Made by a program: the position numbers and the translations under genes. Positions 34,101-45,956 of a DNA stretch of 64,000 nt are shown here, piece by piece. The notes beneath the pieces are model-generated. The model saw only the letters and a list, made by a program, of their open reading frames with translations, did no database searches and had not been told where the DNA came from. Source of the stretch: Toxorhynchites rutilus septentrionalis (lineage: Eukaryota > Arthropoda > Insecta > Diptera > Culicidae); NCBI RefSeq assembly GCF_029784135.1, contig NC_073746.1, positions 293,284,089-293,348,088 on the forward strand, written 5' to 3'. Within the stretch, counting starts at the first letter, position 1; the number at the start of each line of letters is the position of its first letter.

Positions 34101-37100
34101 GGGTTCCAAAAAATTAAAACACATACTTCAATCAAACATATTCGAACCAAACATGACAATTGAAAATTTTTGACAAAGTTGTTGGAAAACCAATTAGCTA
34201 CAAAATATTACTCAAAAATTGAATTTAATATGAAAATATCTTCGATATTTTTTTGTATATTTTTATAGGAAAACTCTTATAATTTAACAAAGATGATGTA
34301 CAGAACTTCCTGAAATGGAGATATAAATTTTTGGTTCTCGAGATATAACCAATTTCTTATAATGAAAATAATTTTAGTAAAACATCGCAATTTCAGTAGT
34401 AGTGTGCAGCAGCAGTATGCATTTTCTGATATTTCACGAACATGATTTGAATCCGATAGAACGTTATCTATAGTTTTTCATGTTAAGTCGCATGTAGATT
34501 CTGTTTTTCATATTACTTTTCTTAAATTGTTTAAACTTCATAAATTACTGAATTTTCAAAAAAAATCAAAAATTCAACTCTCCATTTTGGTGAGTCCGAC
34601 ATCAAACTTTGTTAAACTAGAAGGGTTTGCCAATAAAAATAAACAAAAAATATCGAAGGGGAGTGTTTTGAGACATTGGAAAACTGAAGGTGAAAATTTG
34701 TTTTCACCGCTATCACACTATTCGGATTTGTTGTTACAGCGGTGCGAAATTTGAATGGAAATTGTGTTTTGAGAACGTTGGAGATGTAGTAGCAACAATT
34801 CCATACAATTCCGAAACATACTCACTAAAGGATGAGTTTCGCTCACTTTGCACAGTCATTCCACCGTACTGAAATGTAATTCCTGCGTCAATTATCTCTC
34901 CCCGCGCTGCACGATTTCAACTCTATTAAAAAGTTTCTCTTCTGACGCAGATTGGTACCAGCGTTACCACTCTGGATTTTTGGGAACAATACAGGACACT
35001 TTATGCCCGCTGCTCGGCACGTTACGGAATCCAATTTAGAAGGGATTTTCACCGGACTAACTCACCGATATACCAACGGCACTGCTCACGCGAACGTCCA
35101 CCTGTCGAAAATTCATCTCAAACTTTATTTACTCCCCCCGCCAGCAACGAGAATGTCGTTAAACAAAATTGATCTACAACAACTCAATGTTTGCTCGAGG
35201 ACTCATTTCCATGTATCCATTGGGCGATGTACAAGTTGGCTGAGGCTCCGGGGACTACCGAGAAACACTTCTGAAATGAGAATTTCACGAAACTTTCATC
35301 GCCCGGGGAAGCGCGTTTTTTTTTGCTATGCATCACCACGGCGGTGCGGCGTTACGATTCATGCTGACTAACAGATATTTGCTTCGTGTCTTGCAAATTG
35401 AGATCTTCATCATACGTATGAGAGGAAACGAAATATATATCAATTTCCGCGAGAGGCAGTCCGTTTGATTTTAATAGATCGATTCTTCCCTGGAGGTCCT
35501 ATGAGCGGAACACCGCGGACACACACTCACCGAAAACATCCATCCATCCTCCAGGGTCATTAATTTCAGTCGGAAGCAAACGAGAAAAAAAGAACGATAT
35601 ATTAAAAACGAAACTATCGCAATAGTATCAAATTAAAAACTTTACACCCCAAACTCAAACACCGACCATTAATAACAAGCTAATGTTTCCTACCTCACAG
35701 CCGAGCCATCCACCGCACAAATCGTCTAACGAGAACTGAGAAGAGTGAGTTTCACAAAAAAAACAACGGTTTTTTCCACACTCACTCTTCTGAAAACGCA
35801 TTTCCTCGGCGAGCGCCTTTCCCCGACACGAACAAAAACTCGGTCGGCGGAAAACTTGTTTTTTAGTCGAAGGAACGGAAAGTTTTTTATTCCAATAAAC
35901 CGTTCACTGTGCGCTTTAGGAGCAGGAAAATAGGGTTTAAAGTGCAGAGAACGATGAGAACTTTCGCGCAGGTACACATGCAAAAGGATCTCGCCCTAAG
36001 AAAACCGGTAAATACAATCTACCGACCAGGAAATGTGCATCAAGGTTGCGATTTACTTCTCGCGGGTCGGATCGCAAAAGAACGTGGCGAAAAAAGCCTC
36101 TCGCCTTCCCGAGGTCTTCGGGGAAAATGAAAAGAAAGCCGAGCACCTTTTCCCATAACGCTGACTAATGGGAACCAGAGCGAGATTTAAGCACGTGGGG
36201 AAGATGATGGAAAGTTTTCCACACTGGTAGAGGAGAATTCAACGGTGCATTGGAAGCCAACCAAAAAGAAAAACTGTTGAAAGTAGGTACCAAAATGGAT
36301 GGGAAGCTGTTTTCAACAGCGGGAAGGAGCGGATTAATAATTGAACATCTGCATTTGGAGTTTTTGAAGACGATCAAGTATTTTCCGTTGAGAGGCTGAT
36401 CTAGGCGAAAAAATTTAAGTCCTACTACACTATGTTTCATAGCGTTAGAGTCTCTCGAATTATTTAGTTTCCATAGATATGTAAAAGCTCGATTGAATTG
36501 ATGTATGCAATATAGGATGTAATAATCTTGCTTCCAGTCTTAACCAGGGGGGGGGGAATAACTTCAATTTCGCATGAACTACAACATGTTTATAATTCCA
36601 AAATGATCATTAGATTTCAAACAAATATCGGAATCAAAGTTAGTTCTTATTCGATGTGCTTTCGAACAAGCTTCGCCATTTGTAATCTGTATGCCGATAA
36701 TAAACTGTAAGTGAACATTATTGCTACATAAGTATTATTTTGTTACACTCTATCTAATGTCCTGAACTCGACGTATTGTCGAGCATAACCATCCTACAAA
36801 TTTCTGGACAGCAATTCAACTCCATCGGAAGTGCATATGACATTCAATCACAACGATTGAACTGTCCCCATCCAATCCCGGGCAGAGGCGGTATAATCGC
36901 ACAAATGGTTTGCCTTCGACCTGATTCTGACTCGATTTCGCACGTCAATATGCACTTGTCAATCTTTACGCCGTCGATTCATTCCATCTTAGTGTCACAC
37001 GTCAGGAGTGATGGCATCCTTCTCGGAACGGGGCGTGAACTTCTACCGATGACATGATACAGCATCCATCCTTTGCCTTGTTTAATTCACTGCTGTTGCA

Positions 37101-37180
37101 ATTTACGAACGGGGTCACAGGTGCCGGTTGAGTTCAACGGTGGAATAATGCCGCTGCAATCGCAACCTCACTATGCAAAC
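34101..37180. other. 3 kb without recognised genes
   Basis: 34200-34650 is AT-rich. 34850-36450 has a more balanced composition and several short frames on both strands with no recognisable domain. It could be single-copy intergenic or intronic DNA. A run of nine G lies near 36545. Confidence 0.45.
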
Positions 37181-37535
37181 TATGTAACCCCGGCATATGA
37201 AATAACTTCTTGCCTGTACCTAGAAAATATGCTGTCGTTGATGCGGTTGGCATTTCTATTGATATGCATTTTTCCGGTAAATACTTTGTGGCTGTTTAAT
37301 ATTGAATTGTGTAGTCCTTGCTTGGCAATGTTTATTCGAATTGAGCTAAATGGTTTTTTACGTAGGACTACATCTTTGATATCTATATATATGAGATCAT
37401 CTACGAAATTGAAGCATGCAACGAAAATTGAAGAGATTTCAAACGCATATTCGCAAAATCCGTACTGCGATACACATTCCGTCGAATATATTCCGGGAAT
37501 TCGTGTTTTTAAAGATAATACTTTATTTCTCATCT
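37181..37535. repeat. Diverged dispersed repeat related to 45332-45535
   Basis: The minus-strand translations of the two loci share an IxGIYxTECxxQ pattern (LKTRIPGIYSTECVSQYG here, LKLQILGIYLTECINQNL there), and the DNA shows matching spacing around ATATA. The locus also carries CGTAGGACTACATC at 37361, a variant of the GACGTAG palindrome. It is likely a repeat and not a gene, because neither frame has start or domain support. Confidence 0.35.
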
Positions 37536-38085
37536 AAATTTATATTATCGCCTTCAAAATAGACCCCTTCTGAGGCAATACACTTTTTCCAACGAACAAT
37601 CCATTCATCGAAACATTTTTTATAGCTGTATTCAGAAAGTGCCATCAGTTCACGCAGCGAATTTTCTTGTATGTCTTCAATGCGGTCAAAACGGGTCCCA
37701 CGAAGCGGTAATTTGAGTTTCGTATATAGGAAAAAGTCACACCCATGCTCGTCGCGAGTAGTTATGCGTTAGATGCACATGGGACCAGAAATTAATCGTT
37801 CAAACATGTCTTCAGTCACTTGATTGAGATGAATTTTTTGAAGGAATCAAGCTATTTTGGCACTAGTCGTGCTGCGGCTTTTCTCACCCCCCAAATATCA
37901 ACCAAACATGACAAATTGTCTCGTGAGAGATATTTAATTCACGGGTTAGCTCTCCCAAACTCAAATGACGACTTTCCGAGAACCATTCCTTTGTTTTCTC
38001 GATGTTTTCATCACTTGAAGAGACTGTTGTTTCATCATATGCCCCACGTTTTTTTTAGTCTCGCCAATGCCCTAGATTAATGACG
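37536..38085 (-). pseudogene. Internally deleted mariner-family transposase
   Basis: The minus-strand C-terminal part reads LKLPLRGTRFDRIEDIQENS, then YKKCFDEWIVRWKKCIASEG and VYFEGDNI. This is the end of a mariner-like transposase downstream of its last catalytic aspartate (the usual FLFPKLK context appears as FFLYTKLK). Further upstream on the minus strand are NISHETI-like helix-turn-helix remnants and RKAAARLVPK. The catalytic centre between them is deleted, with stops throughout. The subgroup is unclear. Terminal repeats were not seen. Confidence 0.65.
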
Positions 38086-38527
38086 GAAGGGGTGTGATAG
38101 ATACTAACTGCTACTTGCCGAATTATTTTCTTGCTTTTAGTACATTATCTGTATTATTATAATGTTTAATCACAATGAAACCGTTTAACTTGATTTTTTT
38201 TTTTACTTATTCGATGTTATAATTCAGTACATTATCTGTATCATTACTATATTCCCTACAATCAAACCATTCAGCAATGTTTTTAAAATTTTCACTTCTT
38301 ACCTAATTTTCTTCGGAATATTTTCATGATGTACTGTTTTCTATAAGTCAAATCATTTCGTTTGATACCGATAGTGAAGGGATTGCAAAAAATACATAGT
38401 CTACCATTGTGTGGCAGTGACCTTTTTGAATTTATCTTGTTTATAATGTAGTGTGTTCTCCAAGTTTAGCCATTCAGTCATTTTTTAGCGGCGGCCAAAT
38501 TGGATTTTTCAAGATCACGGAATACAT

Positions 38528-38986
38528 ACCGGTCTGAATCACATTTCGGACAACATCATATTTCGGGCACGTAGAATTTACCCGTTCATCAATATTTAAA
38601 TTTCTTCCTTGTTTCATCAGTTCTCATCATCGTTTTCAGTTTACTGTGATTGCTTGGTAAGTGTTTCGCAGTTGATTATAAAATATAATCAAGTGTAATG
38701 TAATTTTCGTTCATAAAATTACAAAATAAAGTGTCCGAAATTTGAATTCAATCTGTCCGAAATTTTATTTAGTGTCCGAAGTTTGATTTTTATTCGCTTC
38801 GTTTGAAAAGCATTTTATTCGATGACTTTTTTATGTTTTCAATCAAATAGGTATCAAAGTAGAAAGCTTAAATGCATATGGAACGAATTTATTGAAAATA
38901 TAAACCAAATAATACCTGTGCATAAAGTTGGGATTTGTTTTCTGCATCATATGCCTTAAGTGTCCGAAATATGATTCAGAACGGTA
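38528..38986. mobile_element. MITE with GTCTGAATCA...TTTCGGACA ends
   Basis: ACCGGTCTGAATCACATTTC at 38528 and, inverted, TGTCCGAAATATGATTCAGA at 38961 match over about 25 bases with two or three differences. GTGTCCGAA recurs inside at 38730-38785. The element is 0.46 kb, non-coding, inserted within a unit of the 120-bp array. Confidence 0.65.
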
Positions 38987-39425
38987 CTTTTGTAAAATAG
39001 AGAAAAAGGTGTGTTCCAAATATCAGATCAATCAGTCAACAGAATGTGCGACAACCCTACTGACATTCGAACAGGTCAGGCTGAATAAAACCGTTTAAAA
39101 AAGCAATTGGTTATTTGGAGACTGCGGCCAACTTGGATTAGGATTTTTCATGATCTACTTTGTTCTACTAGTCGAGCACTTTCATTTGAAAATATATATA
39201 TGATGCCATTTTGTGGTGGCGACCATTTTGGATTTGCATTTTTCACGAATAACTGTGTTGTACTAGTCAACTCCACCTGCGAATGACGGATCACTATAGA
39301 AGCATGTCCGAGAAAGAATCTGAAATTATTGAGAACCAGAGTAGAGGGTCCGAAGCCCCTAAGGAGGACGGTTGTAATAGCTGTTATCCATGGTTATTAT
39401 GCAAAAAAAATGGATAAACCTTTAA

Positions 39426-39583
39426 CACTAGGTTTACAGACACTTTTATATACCTATCTCTACGAACACGCGTCAATTTCAAGGAAGGGAAAAGATATCA
39501 ATATATATTTACCTCGATTAATGCATAAAAGTGGAATATAAATGCAGCCGATTTATGCATCAAAATGGCGCGTAAACCTAGTG
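39426..39583. mobile_element. piggyBac-like MITE, TTAA target duplication
   Basis: TTAA (39422-39425) is followed by CACTAGGTTTAC, and GTAAACCTAGTG (39572-39583) is followed by TTAA (39584-39587). The 12-bp termini are perfect inverted repeats and the TTAA duplication is exact, as piggyBac transposases produce. At 158 bp it cannot encode a transposase. Confidence 0.85.
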
Positions 39584-40350
39584 TTAAGTCAGAAACTGCC
39601 TCCGTGACCTTCTCAGGTTGGAAAATATATCGTCAATTCGAGGAAAATGAAAGTCGAGTTCTTCTGACTATTTAAAGCTCGATTCACCAAAACTTGCACA
39701 ATGAGAGTTATTTGCTAATCCCAAGCGTCATTCAGTGTGTTCTTTGTGCAGTTTCGCTGCTTCAATCGCGGAGAACAACTACGAAGCGTACAGTCTACCC
39801 AAGCTCTAGCTCAAGCTCAATAACTGTGTTCTACTAGTCTATTCCATTCATTTGATACCCGTACTGATGGAATTCTGAGGAAATATGAAATTCACCATTT
39901 TGTAGCGGCCGCCATCTTGGATTAACATTTTTCATAAGCAACTGTGTTCTACTAGTTAAGCCCTTTTATTCAATACTCATATTGATGGGGTTTTAAAAAA
40001 AAATATATGTATGGCGTCATTTTGTGGTGGCGGCCATTTTGGATTAGCATTTTTCATAAATGACTAGGACTGCTAGTCAATCCTTTATATTTGATACCCA
40101 TAATGATGAGATTTTGAGAAAATATGGAATCCGCCATTTTGTAGCAACCGCCTTCTTGGATTTTCGAGATCATGACTGTATGGAGAATAGTCTGTTCCAA
40201 ATTTCAGATCAATCGGTCAATTGGAAGGTAGTCAAATTTCTATCAATTTGGGACAGTGCTACAGACAAAGTTACAAACTTACAAAGTTACGAAGTTATAA
40301 AATTACAAACGTACATACAAACGGATCAAGCTAAATAAAACCGTTTAAAA

Positions 40351-41430
40351 ATATCAACTATCTCCGCTATTCGGTCTAACTGAACAATGGAAAAACAGAA
40401 GGAATACTCTTACGCCTAAATAGCTACTGTGTAATTGACAATTTATAGATACGATAAACATGTAACATGTACACAGTTAAATCCGGCTCAGCTGTGAAAA
40501 AATATATATTCAAACAAGGTCAACAGCTCGAAATTTAAATTAATTGTTTTGAGACTTTCGCCTAAAAGTAGAGTAGTGCGGGGCAAAGGTGCGCACGCGG
40601 CAAAAGTACGCATTGGCCATTTTGAAGCAAACGAGCACAAAATTTCGACAGCAGTGTAGTCGTTTGATACATTGTTAAACAAGATACATTTCATGAAAGT
40701 GGCAAAAAGTTACGAGGTAAAAAAGAGATTTACGATGTTTTGATCTATTTTTTACAGTTTTGGAGATATCGATTAACTTAGGAAAAGATGGGGGTAAGAC
40801 GAACATGTTAAGGAAAACTTCAATTATATCTTTGGAAACTCATGTTTTCCAAAACATAAAAGCAGTTTCTTACAGTTTAATATACTGGTCATCATTTTCC
40901 ATCAACAGAAATTTAAAATTCATAATACAAGTATACAAATCAACCACCTGTCCATCATACCCCCATTGTCCGTCTTACCCGCGGCCCCCCTATGTAGAAT
41001 AATAGAAAATAAAACGTAGATTACGAAAATCACCTTGTTTTTCGTCCTAACTTTATTATTCCGCGATTTCTGAGGCACTGAAACTTATTTTTTGAGCGAC
41101 CTCCGTACCTAATAAAACTGTGATATCAGATGAATTATAGTAATTTATTTTCTCATTGAAAAAAATCGCGAAATCACATACTTTCTATGATGCGCATAGT
41201 GTACTACCCTCTTAATGCGTGCTCATTTGCAATGTGTCTCTTGTTTTGCTCGCCCATATTGATCTTACATGCAATGCCATATATATTATACAAATTCTAT
41301 ACCAGTATTTGAAAGTCATGATATTTTCTGTTATTTTAAGGCTCATTTGATGTAATAAATCAGGATGACAAAACATACGCTGAAAATTATTTTTGGGTGT
41401 AATGAGAATTTTGCAATGTTTCAATTCATT
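40351..41430. other. No gene; dispersed repeat fragments
   Basis: 40568-40610 (GTGCGGGGCAAAGGTGCGCA) and the pair GGGGGTAAGACGAAC (40789) and GTCCGTCTTACCCGC (40969) look like parts of a palindromic repeat also hinted at near 28478, 58146, 59445 and 60133. 41108-41215 repeats 27393-27505. Confidence 0.45.
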
Positions 41431-41705
41431 GCACCCGTGGTCGAGTGGTTTGGGTCACACATTATCATGCCGGGTGTTCGGGTTCAATTCCCGTTAGGGC
41501 CAGGGGATTTTTCGTCAAAGTAATTTCATTCGACTTGCACTGAGATCGCGTGTATTCTAGAGCTTGCCACTACAGAATACATTCAAGGCGTGTTAATCGG
41601 CATAGAAATCTAAACTAAGTATTAATAAAATGACGCAAATTAGTTCTTTCGTTGAAACGGCAAAAGTTCCACTGGGAACGTTAGTGCCATTCAAGAAGAA
41701 GAAGA
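41431..41705 (+). repeat. tRNA-derived SINE, Feilai-like
   Basis: An internal RNA polymerase III promoter is visible: A-box TGGTCGAGTGG at 41438-41448 and B-box GGTTCAATTCC at 41481-41491, about 32 bases apart as in a tRNA. A tRNA-unrelated body follows, and it ends in GGGAACGTTAGTGCCATTCA and an AAG-repeat tail. That tail resembles the Aedes Feilai family as I remember it. The tRNA-like part cannot fold into a complete tRNA. SINEs are copied by LINE machinery and encode no protein. Confidence 0.75.
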
Positions 41706-42439
41706 CAATTTAAAAAATTGAAAAAGTCACAGGAGGGTTGTGTCCGAGACACGACCGCATAATTGACGTAGGATTCCGTTAGGTTATCTGTTGATTTTGA
41801 ATAATTACATCGTTAAACTCTTTGATAATAATTAGGAGGACCTGGAAAGGGCCGTTTTGTTTGGTTGTTGGGTATTTGTTCATTCCACCAGTGTTTACCG
41901 GGTGATGATGACAGAAGGATGACAAACAGTCGTTGGATGGTGCGTATCAGATAAAGGATACCGAAGTGGAACGAGATATGATGAGAACCGCCCTCTATAA
42001 TCCTAGACGAGATACCTCTTGTGATATGTATTGATGAAATAAAGAAAAAAAAATTCACCAATGTAATATAAGATAATTATTAATACCGAACACAATTATC
42101 AATTTTTCTTATCAGTAAAAACATGTTACTTTTATATAGCGAAAATATATTTGAAATGGGAAAGGTAATTTTCTTTTATAATTTTTACTTTCTGATTGTT
42201 TATTCAACCCAATGCGATTTTTAATTGGACTAACAATACCTAATACTATATGTACTATATGTAGTGAGACTCTATGTTGTAAGGTAAAAGGTTAACGCAA
42301 CGGCTATCGTATACAATTTTACACCTACCCTTGTGCTAAATTTTCCACAATACACGATCGGACATTGATATGGAGTTTCACGAAGCAACCAACATTAAAG
42401 ATCCAAATTTAAATTTTATTTGCTTGAATTATTCGTATC
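41706..42439. other. Unrecognised AT-rich sequence
   Basis: No element was recognised. GACGTAGGATTCCGTT at 41765 is a partial match to the recurring GACGTAG palindrome. Confidence 0.4.
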
Positions 42440-42690
42440 ACTTTTCTTACTTGCAATATAAAAATGCCCCCGACTTTCATGTATTTGCAATGCCGATTTC
42501 CATCAGGCAGCTTGGTTTAGATGTCTCTGTTTGGGAACACATCTCGGCGGGAGCAAAAGCTCCCTACTTTCATACATTTGCAATGCCGATTTCCCCTAGG
42601 CAGTTTGGTTTTGATGTCTCTGTTAGGGAACCGCCGCATGTGTCGTCAATTTCGACCAATCAGAAGTGGGTATTTCCGTTAGGATAGGGA
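42440..42690 (-). repeat. About 95-bp minisatellite block
   Basis: Two to three units carry CTTTCATGTATTTGCAATGC, CGATTTCC, GCAG and TTTGATGTCTCTGTTAGGGA. The same unit in opposite orientation forms the block at 54480-54790. An open frame of 105 codons crosses the array, but it simply follows the repeat. Confidence 0.65.
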
Positions 42691-45220
42691 TTGAGATTTT
42701 TCAATTGTTTGATAGTTAGTTTAATGATATATATTATTTTATTCAATATAAAAAATTGTTATGGAGTGCCGAAATCGATTGACTTAAAAACTTAATCAAT
42801 CCATCATGAAATGACTGAGCAATAAGCGTTTGAAATTGGACAATTTTCGCGATGTGCTCGATTCTCGATTTTCAATTTGTTCCCCAATATGTTCCCGAAA
42901 GACGTAATCCTACGTCAAAAAAACGCTCCAAAAACTATTGATAAGGAAAAACACGTCAGGATTGAACAAATCGGAATAAATTTTCCTGAAATTATTCAAT
43001 GAACGTTATCCGCTTGAAGAAGAAGTTGTAGCGAAAAACTCAAAATTGCGAACGGAAAGAAAATTATCATGCAGTGTGGACGTTCATAGAAGAAAAAGAT
43101 AAAAACGTACCTGCACAACCCGAAACCACCGGACCATATAACTCAATATTACCTTTATACACCGTAGTTCTTCTCCCATCCTAGAGAGGAATAAATTACA
43201 TAATGAACCAAACGAAAGCCCAGCCGGCAAGCCGGCAATAATTTGTTCTGTTTAAAATCACATTGCTCACTCAGTCCGGAATCTACCGGAGGCGGATGCC
43301 AGAAAAACGCGCGCACCGTAAGAAAGCCACCACAATGGGATCGGTACCCGATAAAAGAGATCCATTAATCATCCTTAACTGTCGCCGAGTGTAGCGAAAA
43401 TTTCTTCCCCAGCAGCAAAAGAGCAGCTTTTCCTCTCCAGACTGGGGCCATAATTCAAACCGGTAAAGAGGAAAACTTTTCCACCTTTTGAACCCCGCCT
43501 TTAAAGTGTTCCACGGCGGAACGACTAACTCAGCCTCAGACCCCGAGAGAAACTAGTGCGGTTATGTTCCGGCTCTGATGTTGATGATGTGTATACAAAA
43601 TATTTGCGCAAATTAATTCCGACTTTCTGCCAAAACGGTTCGAGCTTAACACAGAGCTGGAAATGGTGCAAGGCTTCCCGTCCTCCTGTCTGACCAGGGA
43701 ACTATTTGCGGTGATGTGAAACGGTTAACAGTGGGAAACGAAGGAACGAAGGCGAGAAAGTGCATAATCCTTTCGCAGCTGAAACCGAAACTCCAACTCG
43801 AGATGTATATGTGTTTTACGAAGGTGGAGGAGATCCGAAATACTTCCGAACAAATTGATGTGATGTTTAATGTTAAGAAGAATTTTTCAATGGAAGGTGT
43901 GGAAATGGGCCTATAATGTTGATCGAAACTGCATGTTGATGAAGGTAATCTCGCATCATTCTGATATAAATACGTGCATTCAGAAAAAATACGATTGATG
44001 TTTATGATGAATCAATATGTTGAAACGGTCATACTGAGGGTACACTCGACGAAATATCAAAAGCTGAAGGAAAGAGTTCAGAAAATCAGTCTAGTCGGCA
44101 CTTCAATCGAGTTCAACAATTTTTCTATGACTATTTAACACTCTTTTCTTTCTCCTCCAATGCGAATACCCTCAAATACTGGACACTCAGTAATGGTTTT
44201 CAATACCGTTTAACCGACGCACCAACTCGAGCCTTCAATGTCAAACGTCAAACTCGTGACCAAATTTTTGAGTTGCACCCAATATACTGTTGAATTTTCC
44301 GTCTTCGATAGAATTTATACCGACAAGTCTAGAACCATTGAAGGGTACGAGAAAATATTACGCTTCGTTGGGATAGCATTTATCTGACGCGAGATCCACA
44401 CGAAAGCTGTTACGGCCAACAAGTTTTTAACGGTTTTGTGAATAATTCGTTTGCAGAGCCAGAGCCATCGCGTGTGAACCAATATCTGCCGTAAGGCTCA
44501 TGCTAATTTAATCACTTCTCATTTTCGAGGCTTGGGTTCTATCATATAACGGTACAAAGTGGGCTCTGTCGTGGGGATTTGTTCAAATTGGTCCGTTTCG
44601 TAACTGATCCGGGAGATACCCTCCAATATTATGGATTTGATGTTGCATAGGCGAACAATGTTTATCGGATGAAATGCTGGCTAACCATCGGAGTGCAGCG
44701 CAAAAAAAGGGGGTTGCGTGTCTGCATGCAAACTTTTTTAAGCTCTTGTTATGCACAGTAAGCAAATTTAAACACGTTGGTTTCCTCTCAATCATGCTGA
44801 AATAAACTTGTACGACAACATTTCCAGACTAGAGAAAATGTAACTAAAAGAAACTGAGTGAAATTAAGGAAATATTTTCGTGAAAGCATTGACAAGTTTG
44901 ACAGATTACTATTAATCGAACCGTGGGCCCTTTCTAATGGGGTGGGATTGGAAACCAACCTGAAATAGGTTATATGATTCGACTAGACATATTGGGTAGC
45001 TCAAAGAAGGACTGTTTGGCAATAACGGTAACTATAATTCACCATGACCACTTCTAATCGACCAACAGTGGGCTCCATGCATGATTTGGCAATAAATAAT
45101 CAAACCTTCTACAATGTTCGTAATTTTCATGATTCCACATCTTGGCGAGAGGCTTCGCAAATGTCCGTCGTGTAGAAATACCAACCAACAGTAAGTGCTG
45201 GTAAATTTCGATATACAAGG
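42691..45220. other. 2.5 kb without recognised genes
   Basis: GACGTAATCCTACGTC (42901-42916) is a copy of the recurring near-palindrome. The segment 43000-43920 is of more balanced composition and may be single-copy. Short frames show no domain. Confidence 0.45.
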
Positions 45221-45250
45221 TTTGTTCAAAAAGTATCGCGACTTTAAGGA
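45221..45250. mobile_element. Possible mariner terminal repeat
   Basis: TA is followed by CAAGGTTTGTTCAAAAAGTA and TCGCGACTTT, a form common at mariner ends. No transposase and no partner terminus were found nearby. Confidence 0.35.
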
Positions 45251-45331
45251 TTTCCACATATCTCAAGAGCTTCCATATTTCTTTGACTTCAAATCGTTTC
45301 AGAATTTATCGTAAGCTGAACATAAACCATT

Positions 45332-45535
45332 CTATAGAATCTGTTGATCATTTATTGAGTACTCGAATTCCGATAGAATACAAAAATCGGTGTTTTCAGG
45401 TGAAATGAATAAGAGTGCGAGAGGGGATAGTTGCCAATTATACGTAATTGGATTGCAAAGATTTTGATTGATACATTCTGTCAAATATATACCAAGAATT
45501 TGTAGTTTTAAATCTTCCCGCTGAGCATTTTTCAA
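45332..45535. repeat. Diverged dispersed repeat related to 37181-37535
   Basis: The match is described for the other copy. The sequence TTGATTGATACATTCTGTCA lies in the shared part. There is no coding support. Confidence 0.35.
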
Positions 45536-45674
45536 ATATTTTTATTAAGTTGGTCCAGGGCCCGAAATCTTCGAAGATGAAAAATGAAAATCGACTCTCC
45601 TCTCAATAGGCAGCTAACATAATTTAAATTTACTAGAAAACGAATTGACGAGCGATGAGAGCAAGGATGGCTGA

Positions 45675-45714
45675 TGAACTATTCTAGTCAATACTTATTG
45701 ACTAGAATAGTTCA
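45675..45714. other. Perfect 19-bp palindrome with 2-base centre
   Basis: TGAACTATTCTAGTCAATA, then CT, then the exact reverse complement. A near-perfect palindrome of 40 bases can extrude as a cruciform. No protein-coding or RNA context explains it. Confidence 0.7.
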
Positions 45715-45836
45715 TTGACGTGACTAATGAATACAAATCTACCTCTTCATTCAACTGACTCCATTCTTATTTTAACGTCCATATAAAGTGGAACGAAAAC
45801 TTGATTTCTGATGCAAAAAAGTAGTTACACCCTTAA

Positions 45837-45952
45837 CCCCTTAGCGTATTATTTAACACGTCACACATCAAGTGATTTCACTACTCTGCTGAGCGTTCTA
45901 GCGCCCTATGTTATGCAAGTACACCACGAGTGAGATGTTGTACGCGAAGGAG
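45837..45952. mobile_element. TTAA-flanked mini-element
   Basis: TTAA (45833-45836) plus CCCCTTAGCGT, and ACGCGAAGGAG plus TTAA (45953-45956), are inverted matches at nine of eleven positions. The 116-bp interior is non-coding. TTAA on both sides suggests a piggyBac-like origin. Confidence 0.6.
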
Positions 45953-45956
45953 TTAA

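Larger units (their letters stand above)
38330..40350 (+). repeat. Array of about 120-bp units with two MITE insertions
   Basis: Units contain ATTTTGTAGCGGCCGCCATC or variants, then TTGGATTAACATTTTTCAT, CTGTGTTCTACTAGT and TTTGATACCCAT. Clear unit positions are near 38480, 39207, 39896, 40018 and 40133. Two copies of an exit sequence (ATAAAACCGTTTAAAAA) at 39085 and 40335, the second after ACAAAGTTACAAAC repeats, mark 3' ends. Non-coding. The MITE at 38528-38986 and the TTAA element at 39426-39583 interrupt it. The family is unassigned. Confidence 0.7.

Noticed and set aside
35000..36130. Host exon candidates in a more balanced-composition segment
   Set aside because: Several short frames on both strands overlap, none has a domain, splice pattern or codon bias that separates it from the others.
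37073..37537. Forward 154-codon frame as a gene
   Set aside because: The reverse strand is equally open and matches a repeat at 45332. The residue composition follows AT-rich DNA.
41431..41510. A tRNA gene
   Set aside because: A- and B-boxes are present, but the acceptor and anticodon stems cannot be formed convincingly and a SINE body follows directly.
42370..42687. 105-codon forward frame as a gene
   Set aside because: It runs across a 95-bp minisatellite whose units are multiples compatible with an open frame. The second copy at 54480 is not conserved as protein.
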